Below, one piece after another: positions 1 through 10,025 of a stretch of 64,000 nucleotides of DNA; position 1 is the first letter of the stretch, and each line of letters opens with the position of its first letter. The notes below the pieces were generated by a model that did no database searches, was not told the DNA's origin, and worked only from the letters and a program-made list of their open reading frames with translations. This stretch comes from CBDFKQ01 sp965248855. Its GTDB lineage: Bacteria > Bacteroidota > Bacteroidia > Cytophagales > 172606-1. The position numbers and the translations under genes are program-made. The stretch covers positions 1 to 64,000 of the forward strand of contig CBDFKQ010000008.1 of the NCBI GenBank assembly GCA_965248855.1. The letters run 5' to 3'.

Positions 1-328
1 TGATGTCAATTTCATAATTATATTCTTTTTCTTCTTTATTACATCGATCAATATAATTAAAGGCAAGATAAATAGCTTTAACCTTTACGCTTAATAATTT
101 ATTATAATCAGTCTCTAAAATAGATAAATTACCAGGGAAGTAGTCTACACTAATATTCTCCTTGGTAGTATCTTCAAAAATAGCAATTAACCTTATTTGT
201 CTGATAGCGCCAATAACTACTTTGTCATTTATGGAAATAATTAAATTCAAGTTTTTTTTGCTTTGGGCATTTATAAAATTAAACGAGAACAAAACCATTA
301 ATACAAAAAATATTTTTTTTTTCATCAT
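1..328 (-). CDS. Small exported protein of unknown function (partial, runs off left edge); candidate immunity protein
   Basis: The frame opens with two consecutive ATG codons (328 and 325) and stays open to the left edge, so about 109 N-terminal residues are visible and the C-terminus is missing. It begins with a clear signal peptide (MKKKIFFVLMVLFSFNFINA, then Q), so the product should be exported or envelope-located. I recognise no domain in the rest, which is rich in Ile, Asn and Lys. Its first ATG overlaps the stop codon of the upstream RHS protein gene by four bases (ATGA), which implies translational coupling. A small gene directly behind a polymorphic toxin is the usual place for an immunity gene, so that role is inferred from position only. 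The gene is very AT-rich. Confidence 0.75.
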   Translation of the reverse strand, partial: MMKKKIFFVLMVLFSFNFINAQSKKNLNLIISINDKVVIGAIRQIRLIAIFEDTTKENISVDYFPGNLSILETDYNKLLSVKVKAIYLAFNYIDRCNKEEKEYNYEIDI

Positions 329-3300
329 TTTATTATTTTTTCTACAGCTTGAGGAGTTAAGGTAATTGCAGGTACAATTGCCCCTCCAAAGAATATTGCT
401 ATTCCTGAAGAAGGATGACTTATGGTAGTAGTCCCATCCTCGTTCCTGCGTGCTGAGGTCGCTCCTAATGGGCCTGTAATAATATTATATCCATATTTTG
501 GAAATACTTTTTGATCAGCACCTGAAGGTTGTTCAGCATCATGAAAATAAACTTGACCATCCTTAAGTATTGTTCCATTAACATGTGAATGCACTGTAGC
601 CTCTACTTCTCCACTAGTCGCTGGAAGAATTTCATTAGCTACTAATTCATTCTTTGAATTTATAAAAGCTTTATCGCCTGACTGTCCTCTAATAACCGTT
701 CCATCTTTCATTACCATTGAAGATTCTCCATGCATACCTCCTTCAGTATCGCTAGTTGTTGTTGCTTTAGTTCTGCTTAATACATTTAAAGATTCTTTTA
801 AGGCTACATTACTTGGTAACTTAATGGCAGAGTTTACCTTACTCGCATCTTCCACAATACCACCAGATTTCTTTAAATCCTTAACTGTTTGTTTGTCTGT
901 TACTATAAATTTCTGACCGTCTTCTTTCTTATCTGTCCCAACTTTATTGCCTTTTTGATCATACAAATCTCCCGGCCACATTCCGTCAGGATCCGTAAAG
1001 CGCATTGGGTTATCGAATGCGTATGTATAAGGCGACCATCTTCTGCCTTTTTCTGCCAATGGATCAATACTGTTCCATCTACCCAGCGCAGGATCATACA
1101 TCCTAGCCCCATAATCATTTATATTCAATCCAAAATCACTTACCAATTCTTTCCCATTATATTTACGATTATCATCTGGCGTACCTCGTTTCTCTATGCC
1201 CGATAAGGCCAAACCGAAAGCATCGTAATGATTTTCCTGAACGATGAGAGATTCCCTGATCTGCAGATCAATATCATCAAACCAGACAGGGGTATCACTT
1301 TCATTCACCACCATCACCTGCACATAACCGTCATCGGTAGCAGTGTAATCCAATTGCAACAAACTTGAGCAATTCCCCCGGCTTGCTGCCGTTACTAATC
1401 TCTTGTCGCTGCCAATATAACGCATATCCTTGTCAAATACAATATACATGATATACGCTTTGATTACCTGACCGTTAAAGGAAATTCCGTTTAAGAAGTT
1501 TGTTATCGGTGCCTGTAAGCCTACACCCAAAGTACTGATCTGGTTTGCAGTCGGATCCAAACCAGTTGATCCGGCTGCTGATTTTAACAAACCAAAACCG
1601 ATTGTTTGGAGGAAAGTATTGGTAAGGTCGTTCCTCCAGGCAGTAGGTTTGCTTAAATAAACAGGCCTTGCAGAGAAAGTAAGGTTGTCGCCTCTTGTAA
1701 TCTTTCTTGTCATCCATGGGCCAATGGGATTGTTCTTGTCTGTTTTGGCAGAATAGTTACCCGTACAGGCCTGTCCGTTATCCCTTGTTTTTAAATACTC
1801 CGCATTCCACTGCCCTGTTTCTGCCGGAAGGTTTACGTCTTCCATGGTTGCGGCAAAGTGGTTGTTGTTTCCCTGCCTGAAAGACACCCTTAAATTTCCC
1901 AAATGGTCTTTATAGTGGTATTCATATACATGCACCTGTTTGTTTAATGCGGCAGGGGTAAGTACCCTCCCTTCAGCACTCGGGAAAAACTGCAGTTCAC
2001 CCGACTCATACACAAAACCATTCACATAACTTGTTTGTTTTGTTACACTGCCCTGAACGGTTACATTGCTTTGCAGTTTGGTTCCCGAGGCATCATATAT
2101 ATTATCAATCTGATTCTTATTTACCCACAGTATGGTTTCGGGCAGGTTCAAATGATTGTATTTAATGGAGCCGATATCTTTATTGTCATCCCTTGTTAAA
2201 CTTCCGTTTTCATCGTAATCATAGTGGATTTCACTTGTTCCGCTTATTACTTTATCATTTACTACTGTCCTGTCGGCCCTGTAAAAATCATCGGCAACGG
2301 CATCACCCGGTTTTACATAGTCCGAGTTATCGGTAACTGCCTGTAAGCGGTTGCCCTTGTATGTGTAATAAAGCATGTCGACAAATGCATATTTTTTTAC
2401 TCCGGTGGTAATGGCGGCTAAATTATATCTGGGCAGGGAGGTGATATTTCCATTGTCGTCATATCTGGCCGCCGTATAAAAACTTTCCGTATTGTTGTTA
2501 TAATTTGCATAATTGGCTTCCCCCAGGCGGTTAAGGCCATCATAGTTATAAGAGAATAACCGGCCGGCACCCGAAACAGAACTGCTGAAGTACTGTGCCG
2601 AAATATTCCCGTTGTACTCATAAGCAAGGCTCATGGAAAAAAGCTTGCCCCCCATGCCACCCATCCATCCCCTGATGTTGTAATTATAATTTATTTGGTC
2701 TAAGGCATTGTTTAAGTTCTTATTGAGCAGTTGCCCCAGTGAATTGTATTTATAGGTTCCGACTTCTTCTTCATTTTCCCCGTCTACCTGCATGGTGGTT
2801 TTAAGTACCCTGCCTGCGTGGTCGTAGGTGCTTTTATTGAGGATGGATTTTGAAGCAACGCCTCCCTGCCTGTTGTGGAAGGTTCTGTGCTCAAGTGCCT
2901 TGCCCGAAAAATCATACAGGGTGCAGTTTAATTCGGTACCTCCCATGATATTACCGGATTGCGTTTGTACCACTCTGCCGTATTTATCATAAAAAGGGAT
3001 GTTCCAAAGGAAACCGTCCGGTACTTTTGCCCTGATTTCATTTGTGGGGTTGAGGATCAGGGTTTTTGAACCGGTGGCTTTGCCCACTGCCCTAAACTTA
3101 TCTGTAGGGTAACCGATAATATCTATGTTGTTGTTAATGTCAACAAATTTAACATCATCGGCATCATTGCCGTTGTTGTTAAAGTCATAATCATCATAAT
3201 AACTTACGCTTTGAACGGCAAGGTTTGTACTCGGGAAAACAACGGTTGTATAGCCGTGGGTTGTGCCCGCCAATCTGGTTTCAAACAGATTACCCGTCTG

Positions 3301-6300
3301 TCCGCTTAAAGTTAAAGCAGTCTGTATATCCGCCCCGGTTCTGCTGTCTGTATACAGGCCGCTCATTACATGCCTTGAAAAAGCATCGTATTTTACAAAA
3401 CTCCATTCCTGCCTTGTTTTTTGTGCTGCATCTTGGCTTAAAACCAACCTGTCGGCCAAATCATATACCATAGAGGTAAGCCCGCCGCCGGGTACCCGTT
3501 TTTCAATGAGCCTGTGCCTTTCGTCATAGTCATAGGTAAAAAGCCAGTTGGTTGTAAAGTCTCCCGTATAACCTATGATATAAGTATTATTTGTCAGAAC
3601 ACTTGCCGGATTATTATTGGCCATGGGCGGCAACACAAACCTTAAGTTACCAAAGTCATCATAGATATAATCTGTTTCTATCCAGTCGGAGATCGCTTCG
3701 CTGCCCGGCGTTTTTTGTGCTTTTTTACATACCACCCTCCCTTCCTTGTCTTTGTATTCTCTTGTAAGTACTCCTTTCTCATCTTTTGTTTCACTTACAA
3801 AGAGTTGCCCTTCGGTATTGGTGGCATCAGTGCCCTGATAAAAGCCCGTTGCATCAGCCGCACTTGCTGCGGTCCCGGTGTCAAAGTTATAGGTCCACAG
3901 CCTCACTTCTCCTGCCGTGTTGGTGCGTTCCAGTTTCCTTACGGAAGGATTGGTATTGTTGTAATTGCCTGTTTTGTCAATGAGTTGCCAGGCAGTCCCC
4001 GGTGCACCCTGTTCAAGCACTCTGTTTAAAGGGGATGCTTCAAAAATGGTTTCTGCAAAGGGGGCATTGTCTCTTACCACATCTGTTCTTGCCGTATTGA
4101 CATAAAAGTCCTGTTGCATGCCGCCTGTTCCCAAAGCATTTGTTTTATAGGCACCTGTTGTTTCACCCGAAACATAAGGCAGGTATTTTTTTGGTTCTCT
4201 CCCGAAAGCATCATATTCAACCGGCTGCACTATGTCTTTTTTATCGGGGCTGCCCTGGGTAATTACCGATTGCAAGGGCCTTCCCAAGCCGTCAAAATAA
4301 GTGGTCTTTTGGCTTTGCTGGATTACATTCAAACCCGCCAGTTGTGCTTCGTCCGTAACGGGGACCAATATGGTATTTTCTGTTACATAATTATAATCAT
4401 TGCCCGCATTGGTTCCTCCGGGTATGGTACCCAAAGAAGTAAGGCCCGGATCGGCATTAACCGGAAGAGCTTGTGAGGTAACCATATAAGGCATGGTTCC
4501 TGCCGCTACCGAAGCAAATAAGGTAAGTATTTGGGTTTTGTCTGTAGGGAAACTTTGTTGTACCGCTCCGTTTAAAGAAACGGTGATATTGCTCCCTGTC
4601 CTTGCTATTCTGACGACATCTCCGGTGATTAAAGGAGGCAAAACGGCTTCTGTTATGGCAAAGGTTTCTGTTAATGTTGTGCTTAAGGCCGGGTCTTTGA
4701 CTGTATAAGCCACTGCCCGGCCGGCATTCATCAAACCAAGCCGGAAGTGCATGCCGGTGTTGTCTCTGTTTACATATTCTACCCATCCGTCTTTATTCGC
4801 AAGGATTTGGTTTAAAGCGCCTGCGGTGGCCTGAGCTGAAGTTGCCGTTTGGGCAAGGCTGCCGTCGGACAATAAATTGGCATTGTTTGTTGCAAGGGGT
4901 AAAGTGGTATTGCCCTGACCGTTCCAGGCTGCCTTATTACCCACTCCGTAAGTGTAATTCTTGGTGTTGCCTGCTTTGTCGCTCACTGTAACCGTATAAT
5001 CACCCGCATGAAGGCCGTTGCGGGTATCTCCCACAAAACCGTCTGACCATTTATAATCATAGGGCCCCACGCCGCCTCTTGCATGCACATTCATCTGAGA
5101 ACCTACAAGGCCTTCATTGTTTATTTGTTCGCTTACGTAGGCCGAAAGAGGGGTACACGCAGTGAAGGAAGTAAACATTGGACTTATAACCCATGCATCC
5201 CTTTCGCTCCCCAAAGCATATATGCTTGAACTTCCGGGAAGTTCAACGCTCCAGGGGGAGCCGTTAACAGAGCACACTACGTCATTAACAGTGACTTCTA
5301 TCATATACCGGTCTGTTCCGTTCGTATTATATTTCTTGCGTTGCACCCTCAGTACATCGCCAAGATTTGCCGGGATAGCTATAGAACTTTGGATGGATTT
5401 ATTATAATATAAGTAAAAGACTCCGCCTGCAATAAAGGCACCCAATACCGGGCTTGAGGTATTCTTATCCAACAGTGAAACGCCAAAACCCTGTGAACCG
5501 TCATATACATATTCTATCCATCCTTCAGTGTAAGGAGGAATAAAGGAATTGGAATAGGCATGGCTAAACGTGGCACCACCACCGGAAACGATATTTTTGA
5601 CCGGTTCCCAAATGGCCTGGTTACCTGACAGGCAGGTATTGGTCATTGATTTGCCTTGTGCATCCGTAACCCTGATTTGATACCGGGTCCCCGGTACAGG
5701 GGAAGTAAAGACAAGTGTGTTGCTGACGGCAGGCGAAGGCAGGGTTGTCCAGGCATTATTAACAAACCGTTCCCATTTATAACCGCCTCCCGCAAGCTCA
5801 AGGCCTCCTAAAACTGAAATACGAAGGTCTTTGCCGGTAGTTAAATTGGCTCCCCCCCGGCCACAGTCAAGCCGGGGGTATTCTGCCGTTAATGACATGG
5901 GACCACAAAAAGAAACGGTTACCGGCACGGATCCGATCATCATCACATTGATCGGATCCGTATAAACGCCCAGGTTTTGACTGCAATCGTTTGAAGGGCA
6001 TGCAGGGCTTGTGACAGCAGCACCATTTATTTTATAAGTAATGACACTCTCACCCGGTGCATTGATACTTCTTTCTACACTGAGAATATCACTGTCTGAT
6101 GTGGCAGAAAGTATAATATCCCTTGGTGAAAAATGAATTAAACCGTCACTATTCCTTTGAAAACCAAGGCGTTGATAATTTCTCCAATTGTAAGTAAAGC
6201 CTACTGTCATCCCTGTTTTTATATCCCCTGCTTTAGCACTAAAGCTTCCGCTTTCTCCGGGTTGCAGGGTATTAAAGGAAACGTTCATGCCAAAAACCTG

Positions 6301-6393
6301 ATCTGCGTTCCAAACAACAGGACCGGTGCAGGTCTGTCCGGAAACCTTTAAAAAAGGCAGCAGAAAAAAGAATAACAATATATATTTTTTCAT
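325..6393 (-). CDS. DUF6443/RHS repeat protein with C-terminal JAB/MPN-like metallopeptidase module (putative polymorphic toxin)
   Basis: A 2022-residue secreted protein with signal peptide MKKYILLFFFLLPFLKVSGQ. Residues ~30-650 are beta-rich and contain repeated 'WVEYV' lectin-like modules. The DUF6443 signature (TTYFDGLGRPLQSV) follows near residue 690, then many YD/RHS repeats. The RHS-associated core (YGARMYDPALGRWNSIDPLA) ends at about residue 1808 with DPDGMWPG. The last ~214 residues are a distinct tip containing Glu1890, HSH at 1935-1937 and SGAD at 1957-1960. This matches the E...HxH...SxxD metal and catalytic pattern of JAB/MPN peptidases, with a longer than usual loop between HxH and SxxD. 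By eye the tip is more AT-rich than the RHS core, as expected for an exchangeable toxin cassette. The substrate is unknown. It lies third in a four-gene minus-strand operon. Confidence 0.9.
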   Translation of the reverse strand: MKKYILLFFFLLPFLKVSGQTCTGPVVWNADQVFGMNVSFNTLQPGESGSFSAKAGDIKTGMTVGFTYNWRNYQRLGFQRNSDGLIHFSPRDIILSATSDSDILSVERSINAPGESVITYKINGAAVTSPACPSNDCSQNLGVYTDPINVMMIGSVPVTVSFCGPMSLTAEYPRLDCGRGGANLTTGKDLRISVLGGLELAGGGYKWERFVNNAWTTLPSPAVSNTLVFTSPVPGTRYQIRVTDAQGKSMTNTCLSGNQAIWEPVKNIVSGGGATFSHAYSNSFIPPYTEGWIEYVYDGSQGFGVSLLDKNTSSPVLGAFIAGGVFYLYYNKSIQSSIAIPANLGDVLRVQRKKYNTNGTDRYMIEVTVNDVVCSVNGSPWSVELPGSSSIYALGSERDAWVISPMFTSFTACTPLSAYVSEQINNEGLVGSQMNVHARGGVGPYDYKWSDGFVGDTRNGLHAGDYTVTVSDKAGNTKNYTYGVGNKAAWNGQGNTTLPLATNNANLLSDGSLAQTATSAQATAGALNQILANKDGWVEYVNRDNTGMHFRLGLMNAGRAVAYTVKDPALSTTLTETFAITEAVLPPLITGDVVRIARTGSNITVSLNGAVQQSFPTDKTQILTLFASVAAGTMPYMVTSQALPVNADPGLTSLGTIPGGTNAGNDYNYVTENTILVPVTDEAQLAGLNVIQQSQKTTYFDGLGRPLQSVITQGSPDKKDIVQPVEYDAFGREPKKYLPYVSGETTGAYKTNALGTGGMQQDFYVNTARTDVVRDNAPFAETIFEASPLNRVLEQGAPGTAWQLIDKTGNYNNTNPSVRKLERTNTAGEVRLWTYNFDTGTAASAADATGFYQGTDATNTEGQLFVSETKDEKGVLTREYKDKEGRVVCKKAQKTPGSEAISDWIETDYIYDDFGNLRFVLPPMANNNPASVLTNNTYIIGYTGDFTTNWLFTYDYDERHRLIEKRVPGGGLTSMVYDLADRLVLSQDAAQKTRQEWSFVKYDAFSRHVMSGLYTDSRTGADIQTALTLSGQTGNLFETRLAGTTHGYTTVVFPSTNLAVQSVSYYDDYDFNNNGNDADDVKFVDINNNIDIIGYPTDKFRAVGKATGSKTLILNPTNEIRAKVPDGFLWNIPFYDKYGRVVQTQSGNIMGGTELNCTLYDFSGKALEHRTFHNRQGGVASKSILNKSTYDHAGRVLKTTMQVDGENEEEVGTYKYNSLGQLLNKNLNNALDQINYNYNIRGWMGGMGGKLFSMSLAYEYNGNISAQYFSSSVSGAGRLFSYNYDGLNRLGEANYANYNNNTESFYTAARYDDNGNITSLPRYNLAAITTGVKKYAFVDMLYYTYKGNRLQAVTDNSDYVKPGDAVADDFYRADRTVVNDKVISGTSEIHYDYDENGSLTRDDNKDIGSIKYNHLNLPETILWVNKNQIDNIYDASGTKLQSNVTVQGSVTKQTSYVNGFVYESGELQFFPSAEGRVLTPAALNKQVHVYEYHYKDHLGNLRVSFRQGNNNHFAATMEDVNLPAETGQWNAEYLKTRDNGQACTGNYSAKTDKNNPIGPWMTRKITRGDNLTFSARPVYLSKPTAWRNDLTNTFLQTIGFGLLKSAAGSTGLDPTANQISTLGVGLQAPITNFLNGISFNGQVIKAYIMYIVFDKDMRYIGSDKRLVTAASRGNCSSLLQLDYTATDDGYVQVMVVNESDTPVWFDDIDLQIRESLIVQENHYDAFGLALSGIEKRGTPDDNRKYNGKELVSDFGLNINDYGARMYDPALGRWNSIDPLAEKGRRWSPYTYAFDNPMRFTDPDGMWPGDLYDQKGNKVGTDKKEDGQKFIVTDKQTVKDLKKSGGIVEDASKVNSAIKLPSNVALKESLNVLSRTKATTTSDTEGGMHGESSMVMKDGTVIRGQSGDKAFINSKNELVANEILPATSGEVEATVHSHVNGTILKDGQVYFHDAEQPSGADQKVFPKYGYNIITGPLGATSARRNEDGTTTISHPSSGIAIFFGGAIVPAITLTPQAVEKIIK

Positions 6394-6442
6394 AATGTTT
6401 AAGGAAAAAGTAATTTTATAGTATTTGTTACCGGGATTTTAA

Positions 6443-9400
6443 TTAAGGCTGACCTTTATAATGGTAATTATAGTTTTTGATGATGTTGCCGTCCCGGTCT
6501 TTGGCATGCTTTAATCTTTGGAAAGCATCGTATTCAAAGTAGGTGGTGATGTTATTTTCATCAGTTTTGCTCGTCATCCCGATTAAGGGGGCGTAGGTAT
6601 AAGTGGTCATTTGAGCCCCTATAGGATAAAGCCTTACTTCATCAATTTTCATCCCATTACCGCCTATGGTGGTATTGGATGAAATAATAGTATCAACCAA
6701 TGTCCAGGGTGAAGAACCTTTTTGAAACCAATAAGTAAGATGATAATTTCCGGGGGATGGCAATAAAACCGGGTAAGAGGTTGAATAGCTTTTTTGCCCG
6801 GTTTTTCCGCCGGGAACATCATAACCAAGAAATCCAATTTCAAAACCTTCGTACAGCACTTGTTGAGGAGTGGCATTCTTTATTTCTGCAACCGGATATA
6901 GATTATCCCATATATATGAAATGGGGGTATCATTTGTTTTCTTTTGAAAAATTAAATTCTTTCCACTATAAGAAAAAGACATTTTTTGTTGGTATCTGTC
7001 TTTGGGTGGTAAAACACTTGGGAATACCGGCATAAAATCCGGTATCGGCTTAGATATTTCAAGAGTGTTATAAGATTCCAATAAGGAATTTGATGAGTAC
7101 ACATTATAATTCCCTTTGATAATTTTAGCGTTTTTTTCATCCTCGCCGTCCTTATACACCTTTGTAACAGATTCAATTACTTGGTTATGGTTGTAACGGC
7201 TCAGCATATTACTAATGTGGGGATCCGTCTCATTGTTATAATCTAATGCGTAGGTATGATTTGTTATAAGGTTTATGCCGTCACTGGTATGTTCATCTAT
7301 CCGGCTCAGCTGCATATGGCCTTTATCATTGGGATCGTAGGTAAAATACTTTTTATTTATTGTAAATTTTGAAGGGTCATTTTGGTTAAAAATAGTTTCA
7401 GTGGAATATGTATTTTTAATCCATGAACAAGCGATAGGATAATAATACATATAAAATTGACAAGTAATGTGGTCCCAAAAAAGCATCTGTCCCCCTGGTT
7501 CTATCATTAACCCCTTTACATACTCTGGTTTACTACGCTCATAAACGTAATAAACTTCACTAATGGGCATCCAATTATATTTATCATATTTATATTCAGC
7601 CTTGGATTTAAGTTTTCCATTGAGTATCCAAGGTAAAGAAGGAATGTTGGGTATTCTGTAACCATAAGTAAAAACCAAATCTACTTCGTTATTATATTGG
7701 TATATTGTTTTTCCATTTATTCCGTCTGTAGAATTTAATTCTATAACTTTGTCATAACCAATCGGACTGCCTTGCGCCGAGTTGCCCAGCGGTATGGTTC
7801 CCCCCGATAAAAATTCCCAATAGCGTACCGTTCTATTATTTCTCCCATCCCCGAGCGGTTCAAGCACAGAAGTAAAATACCAGGGTTGTATAGGGGTCAT
7901 TAATTTTCCAAAGGAGTGATATTTACCATCTCTGGCAATTTCACCATACTGATATTCCATTATTTTATTTACTGCATCACTGCCTCCGTCCGAATGCGTT
8001 ATTTTTTTTATTCTCATTCCTCCCCCTGGCGAAGTGATTCCATGCACTCCGTCTACTGCTGAATATAACAAAGTTATGGTACCAATTGCTTCAGGAACAG
8101 GAGAATAATTATCTCTTGGAAGTATTGCCTGTAAAATGTATTGACCAGGTTTTATATCAATTTCTATTTCTTTTCTCCTTAAAGTAGTTGATCCGTTAAC
8201 ATAAGTTAGGTCACTTGGATCATATAAAAAATCTCTAGCATTAGGGTTATTAGAAGATAAATCCACACTCCTTAGCCGGAAGTATATAGAACCGCTGGGC
8301 CACTGAGCCACATCGCAATTAAAACAATTGAATTCAACAATTAATTTGATAGATCCCGGATTAATTCCGGCTGGTATAGTTATATTCTGATCCCCGGAAG
8401 AATAGGAAGCGTCCTGATTTTGATTAAACCTTGAAAATGATGCTTGTACATTATAATCTTGAAAGACATTTATATCGTTGTAATCATTGGCTTCGAATAA
8501 AAAAGTAGTATTCCCACCTGTAGGATAGATTATTTTTTCTAAGGATGCTGCCATTACCTTGGTTGGTTCAGCCTTGCGATTTGCCCCCGGTATAGTATAC
8601 CAACCGCCTGAGTTGACCTGCAGGGGATACCCACCATACAATGGCCCTGTATACGACGGAACCAGAGAAGTATTATTACTGCCATTATTAAACCCCCAAT
8701 AGTCCTTTGAAAAAGAAGTTTTGGGCGGTAAGCTTAGTTTATTATATATAAATTTATAGGGGGGCTTTCTGTCTTCGATTATGGAGTCTAACCTAAGCCT
8801 TTTACAATCATAAGGCTGCTGGTCAGAAAGTGCATGGGACCCATCAACAGAGCTCAAAAAATAGGAAGTAAATAAATCAAAACTTTTTATTGTGTTTGAA
8901 CCTGATACAACTATTGTCTTTAACCTGTAAGGTTTTTCACTATCAGCAACCCCTGCATCATCTGGCATTAAGTCTTCCCTTATTTCACCCCGCACAAATC
9001 CAATCCCTCCGCCCCTAAACTGAATGTCTGTTAAATACTGCGTTTTATAATGCAGCGGAGCTGAATAAGTTTGCTGCCCCGGGCCTCCATTATAACTATC
9101 ACTTTGTGAGAATGCCAACTGGGAAAGATGCTTATAAGGTTTATAATGAAAAGTTATCACCTCGCCGGAAGGTGATTGAATATAATCAAGCCACCAGCCG
9201 GAAGACCATTCTGAACCTAAGTAATCCTTGGTGGTTTCCTCATTGGAAAAATAATAAATCGTCCCATCTTCTAATACAATTTGCCAATTATCTATTAAAT
9301 ACCCATTACCTATCCGTCCACTTAATGAATATTTGATTTCCATTTTTTGTTTACTTATTACATGTACAAGGCCATCTTCGTCTAAAACAAATTTACCGCT

Positions 9401-9991
9401 TAAGCCCGCAACATTAAAATGATAGATATCGGGGTTGGTATCATATGTGCGTTCACCCTTATAAAGAAAAATATTTGAATAATCCTTCGGCACACCATTA
9501 TATTTCCATTTGCTGCATGATATTGAAGGGTTATTGCTTGCTGCTATTGGATCATAAAATGCCCCGACCTGAAGATCCCCGGAAAATCCATTATCACTTG
9601 TAATGTCGGGGATCTTCCATGGTTTTTTAATATAGCCCCAGTCTAAAAAATCATCGTCCCCCATAACAGTTTTGGTAATCATTCCCCCTGCATTTAAGGA
9701 CCAGCCCATTCCGATCCATGATGATTCTTCATCTACCCGTATTCCCGAAGCATGATAATCAATGCTTATCGGCAGTCTCAAATCACCTGCCGAAATAGTG
9801 TATATTGGTATACTGATGCTTGGTATGCCAGTATAAGGACTAACGGGTATTTCACCAAACTTACCTAATGAAACCGCATTAGGAGATGGGGGAATAACTA
9901 AAGGGGGTGTAAAAGCTGGCTTTGTTTGTGCAAAAGAATTACTTGTAATCAGAAAAACAAAAAAAATGAATACGACAGACTTTTTTTTCAT
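6443..9991 (-). CDS. SpvB/TcaC-like secreted protein with terminal YD repeat
   Basis: A 1182-residue protein with signal peptide MKKKSVVFIFFVFLITSNSFA. Residues ~35-115 carry the N-terminal signature common to SpvB/Tc-B-type and Bacteroidota YD proteins (PVSPYTGIPSISIPIYTI ... YHASGIRVDEESSWIGMGWS). The C-terminus ends with one recognisable YD repeat (TYFEYDAFQRLKHAKDRDGN). There is no RHS core and no toxin tip. It lies 49 bp upstream of the RHS-JAB gene in the same direction. In Tc toxins a B component and an RHS C component form a cocoon together, so a similar partnership is possible here but is inferred from order and family only. Confidence 0.85.
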   Translation of the reverse strand: MKKKSVVFIFFVFLITSNSFAQTKPAFTPPLVIPPSPNAVSLGKFGEIPVSPYTGIPSISIPIYTISAGDLRLPISIDYHASGIRVDEESSWIGMGWSLNAGGMITKTVMGDDDFLDWGYIKKPWKIPDITSDNGFSGDLQVGAFYDPIAASNNPSISCSKWKYNGVPKDYSNIFLYKGERTYDTNPDIYHFNVAGLSGKFVLDEDGLVHVISKQKMEIKYSLSGRIGNGYLIDNWQIVLEDGTIYYFSNEETTKDYLGSEWSSGWWLDYIQSPSGEVITFHYKPYKHLSQLAFSQSDSYNGGPGQQTYSAPLHYKTQYLTDIQFRGGGIGFVRGEIREDLMPDDAGVADSEKPYRLKTIVVSGSNTIKSFDLFTSYFLSSVDGSHALSDQQPYDCKRLRLDSIIEDRKPPYKFIYNKLSLPPKTSFSKDYWGFNNGSNNTSLVPSYTGPLYGGYPLQVNSGGWYTIPGANRKAEPTKVMAASLEKIIYPTGGNTTFLFEANDYNDINVFQDYNVQASFSRFNQNQDASYSSGDQNITIPAGINPGSIKLIVEFNCFNCDVAQWPSGSIYFRLRSVDLSSNNPNARDFLYDPSDLTYVNGSTTLRRKEIEIDIKPGQYILQAILPRDNYSPVPEAIGTITLLYSAVDGVHGITSPGGGMRIKKITHSDGGSDAVNKIMEYQYGEIARDGKYHSFGKLMTPIQPWYFTSVLEPLGDGRNNRTVRYWEFLSGGTIPLGNSAQGSPIGYDKVIELNSTDGINGKTIYQYNNEVDLVFTYGYRIPNIPSLPWILNGKLKSKAEYKYDKYNWMPISEVYYVYERSKPEYVKGLMIEPGGQMLFWDHITCQFYMYYYPIACSWIKNTYSTETIFNQNDPSKFTINKKYFTYDPNDKGHMQLSRIDEHTSDGINLITNHTYALDYNNETDPHISNMLSRYNHNQVIESVTKVYKDGEDEKNAKIIKGNYNVYSSNSLLESYNTLEISKPIPDFMPVFPSVLPPKDRYQQKMSFSYSGKNLIFQKKTNDTPISYIWDNLYPVAEIKNATPQQVLYEGFEIGFLGYDVPGGKTGQKSYSTSYPVLLPSPGNYHLTYWFQKGSSPWTLVDTIISSNTTIGGNGMKIDEVRLYPIGAQMTTYTYAPLIGMTSKTDENNITTYFEYDAFQRLKHAKDRDGNIIKNYNYHYKGQP

Positions 9992-10025
9992 AAATAATTG
10001 TATAAATTAAAATAAATAATTTTTG

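Noticed and set aside
162..365. 67-codon plus-strand frame
   Set aside because: It is antisense to the small exported protein gene and the RHS 3' end and has no recognisable features.
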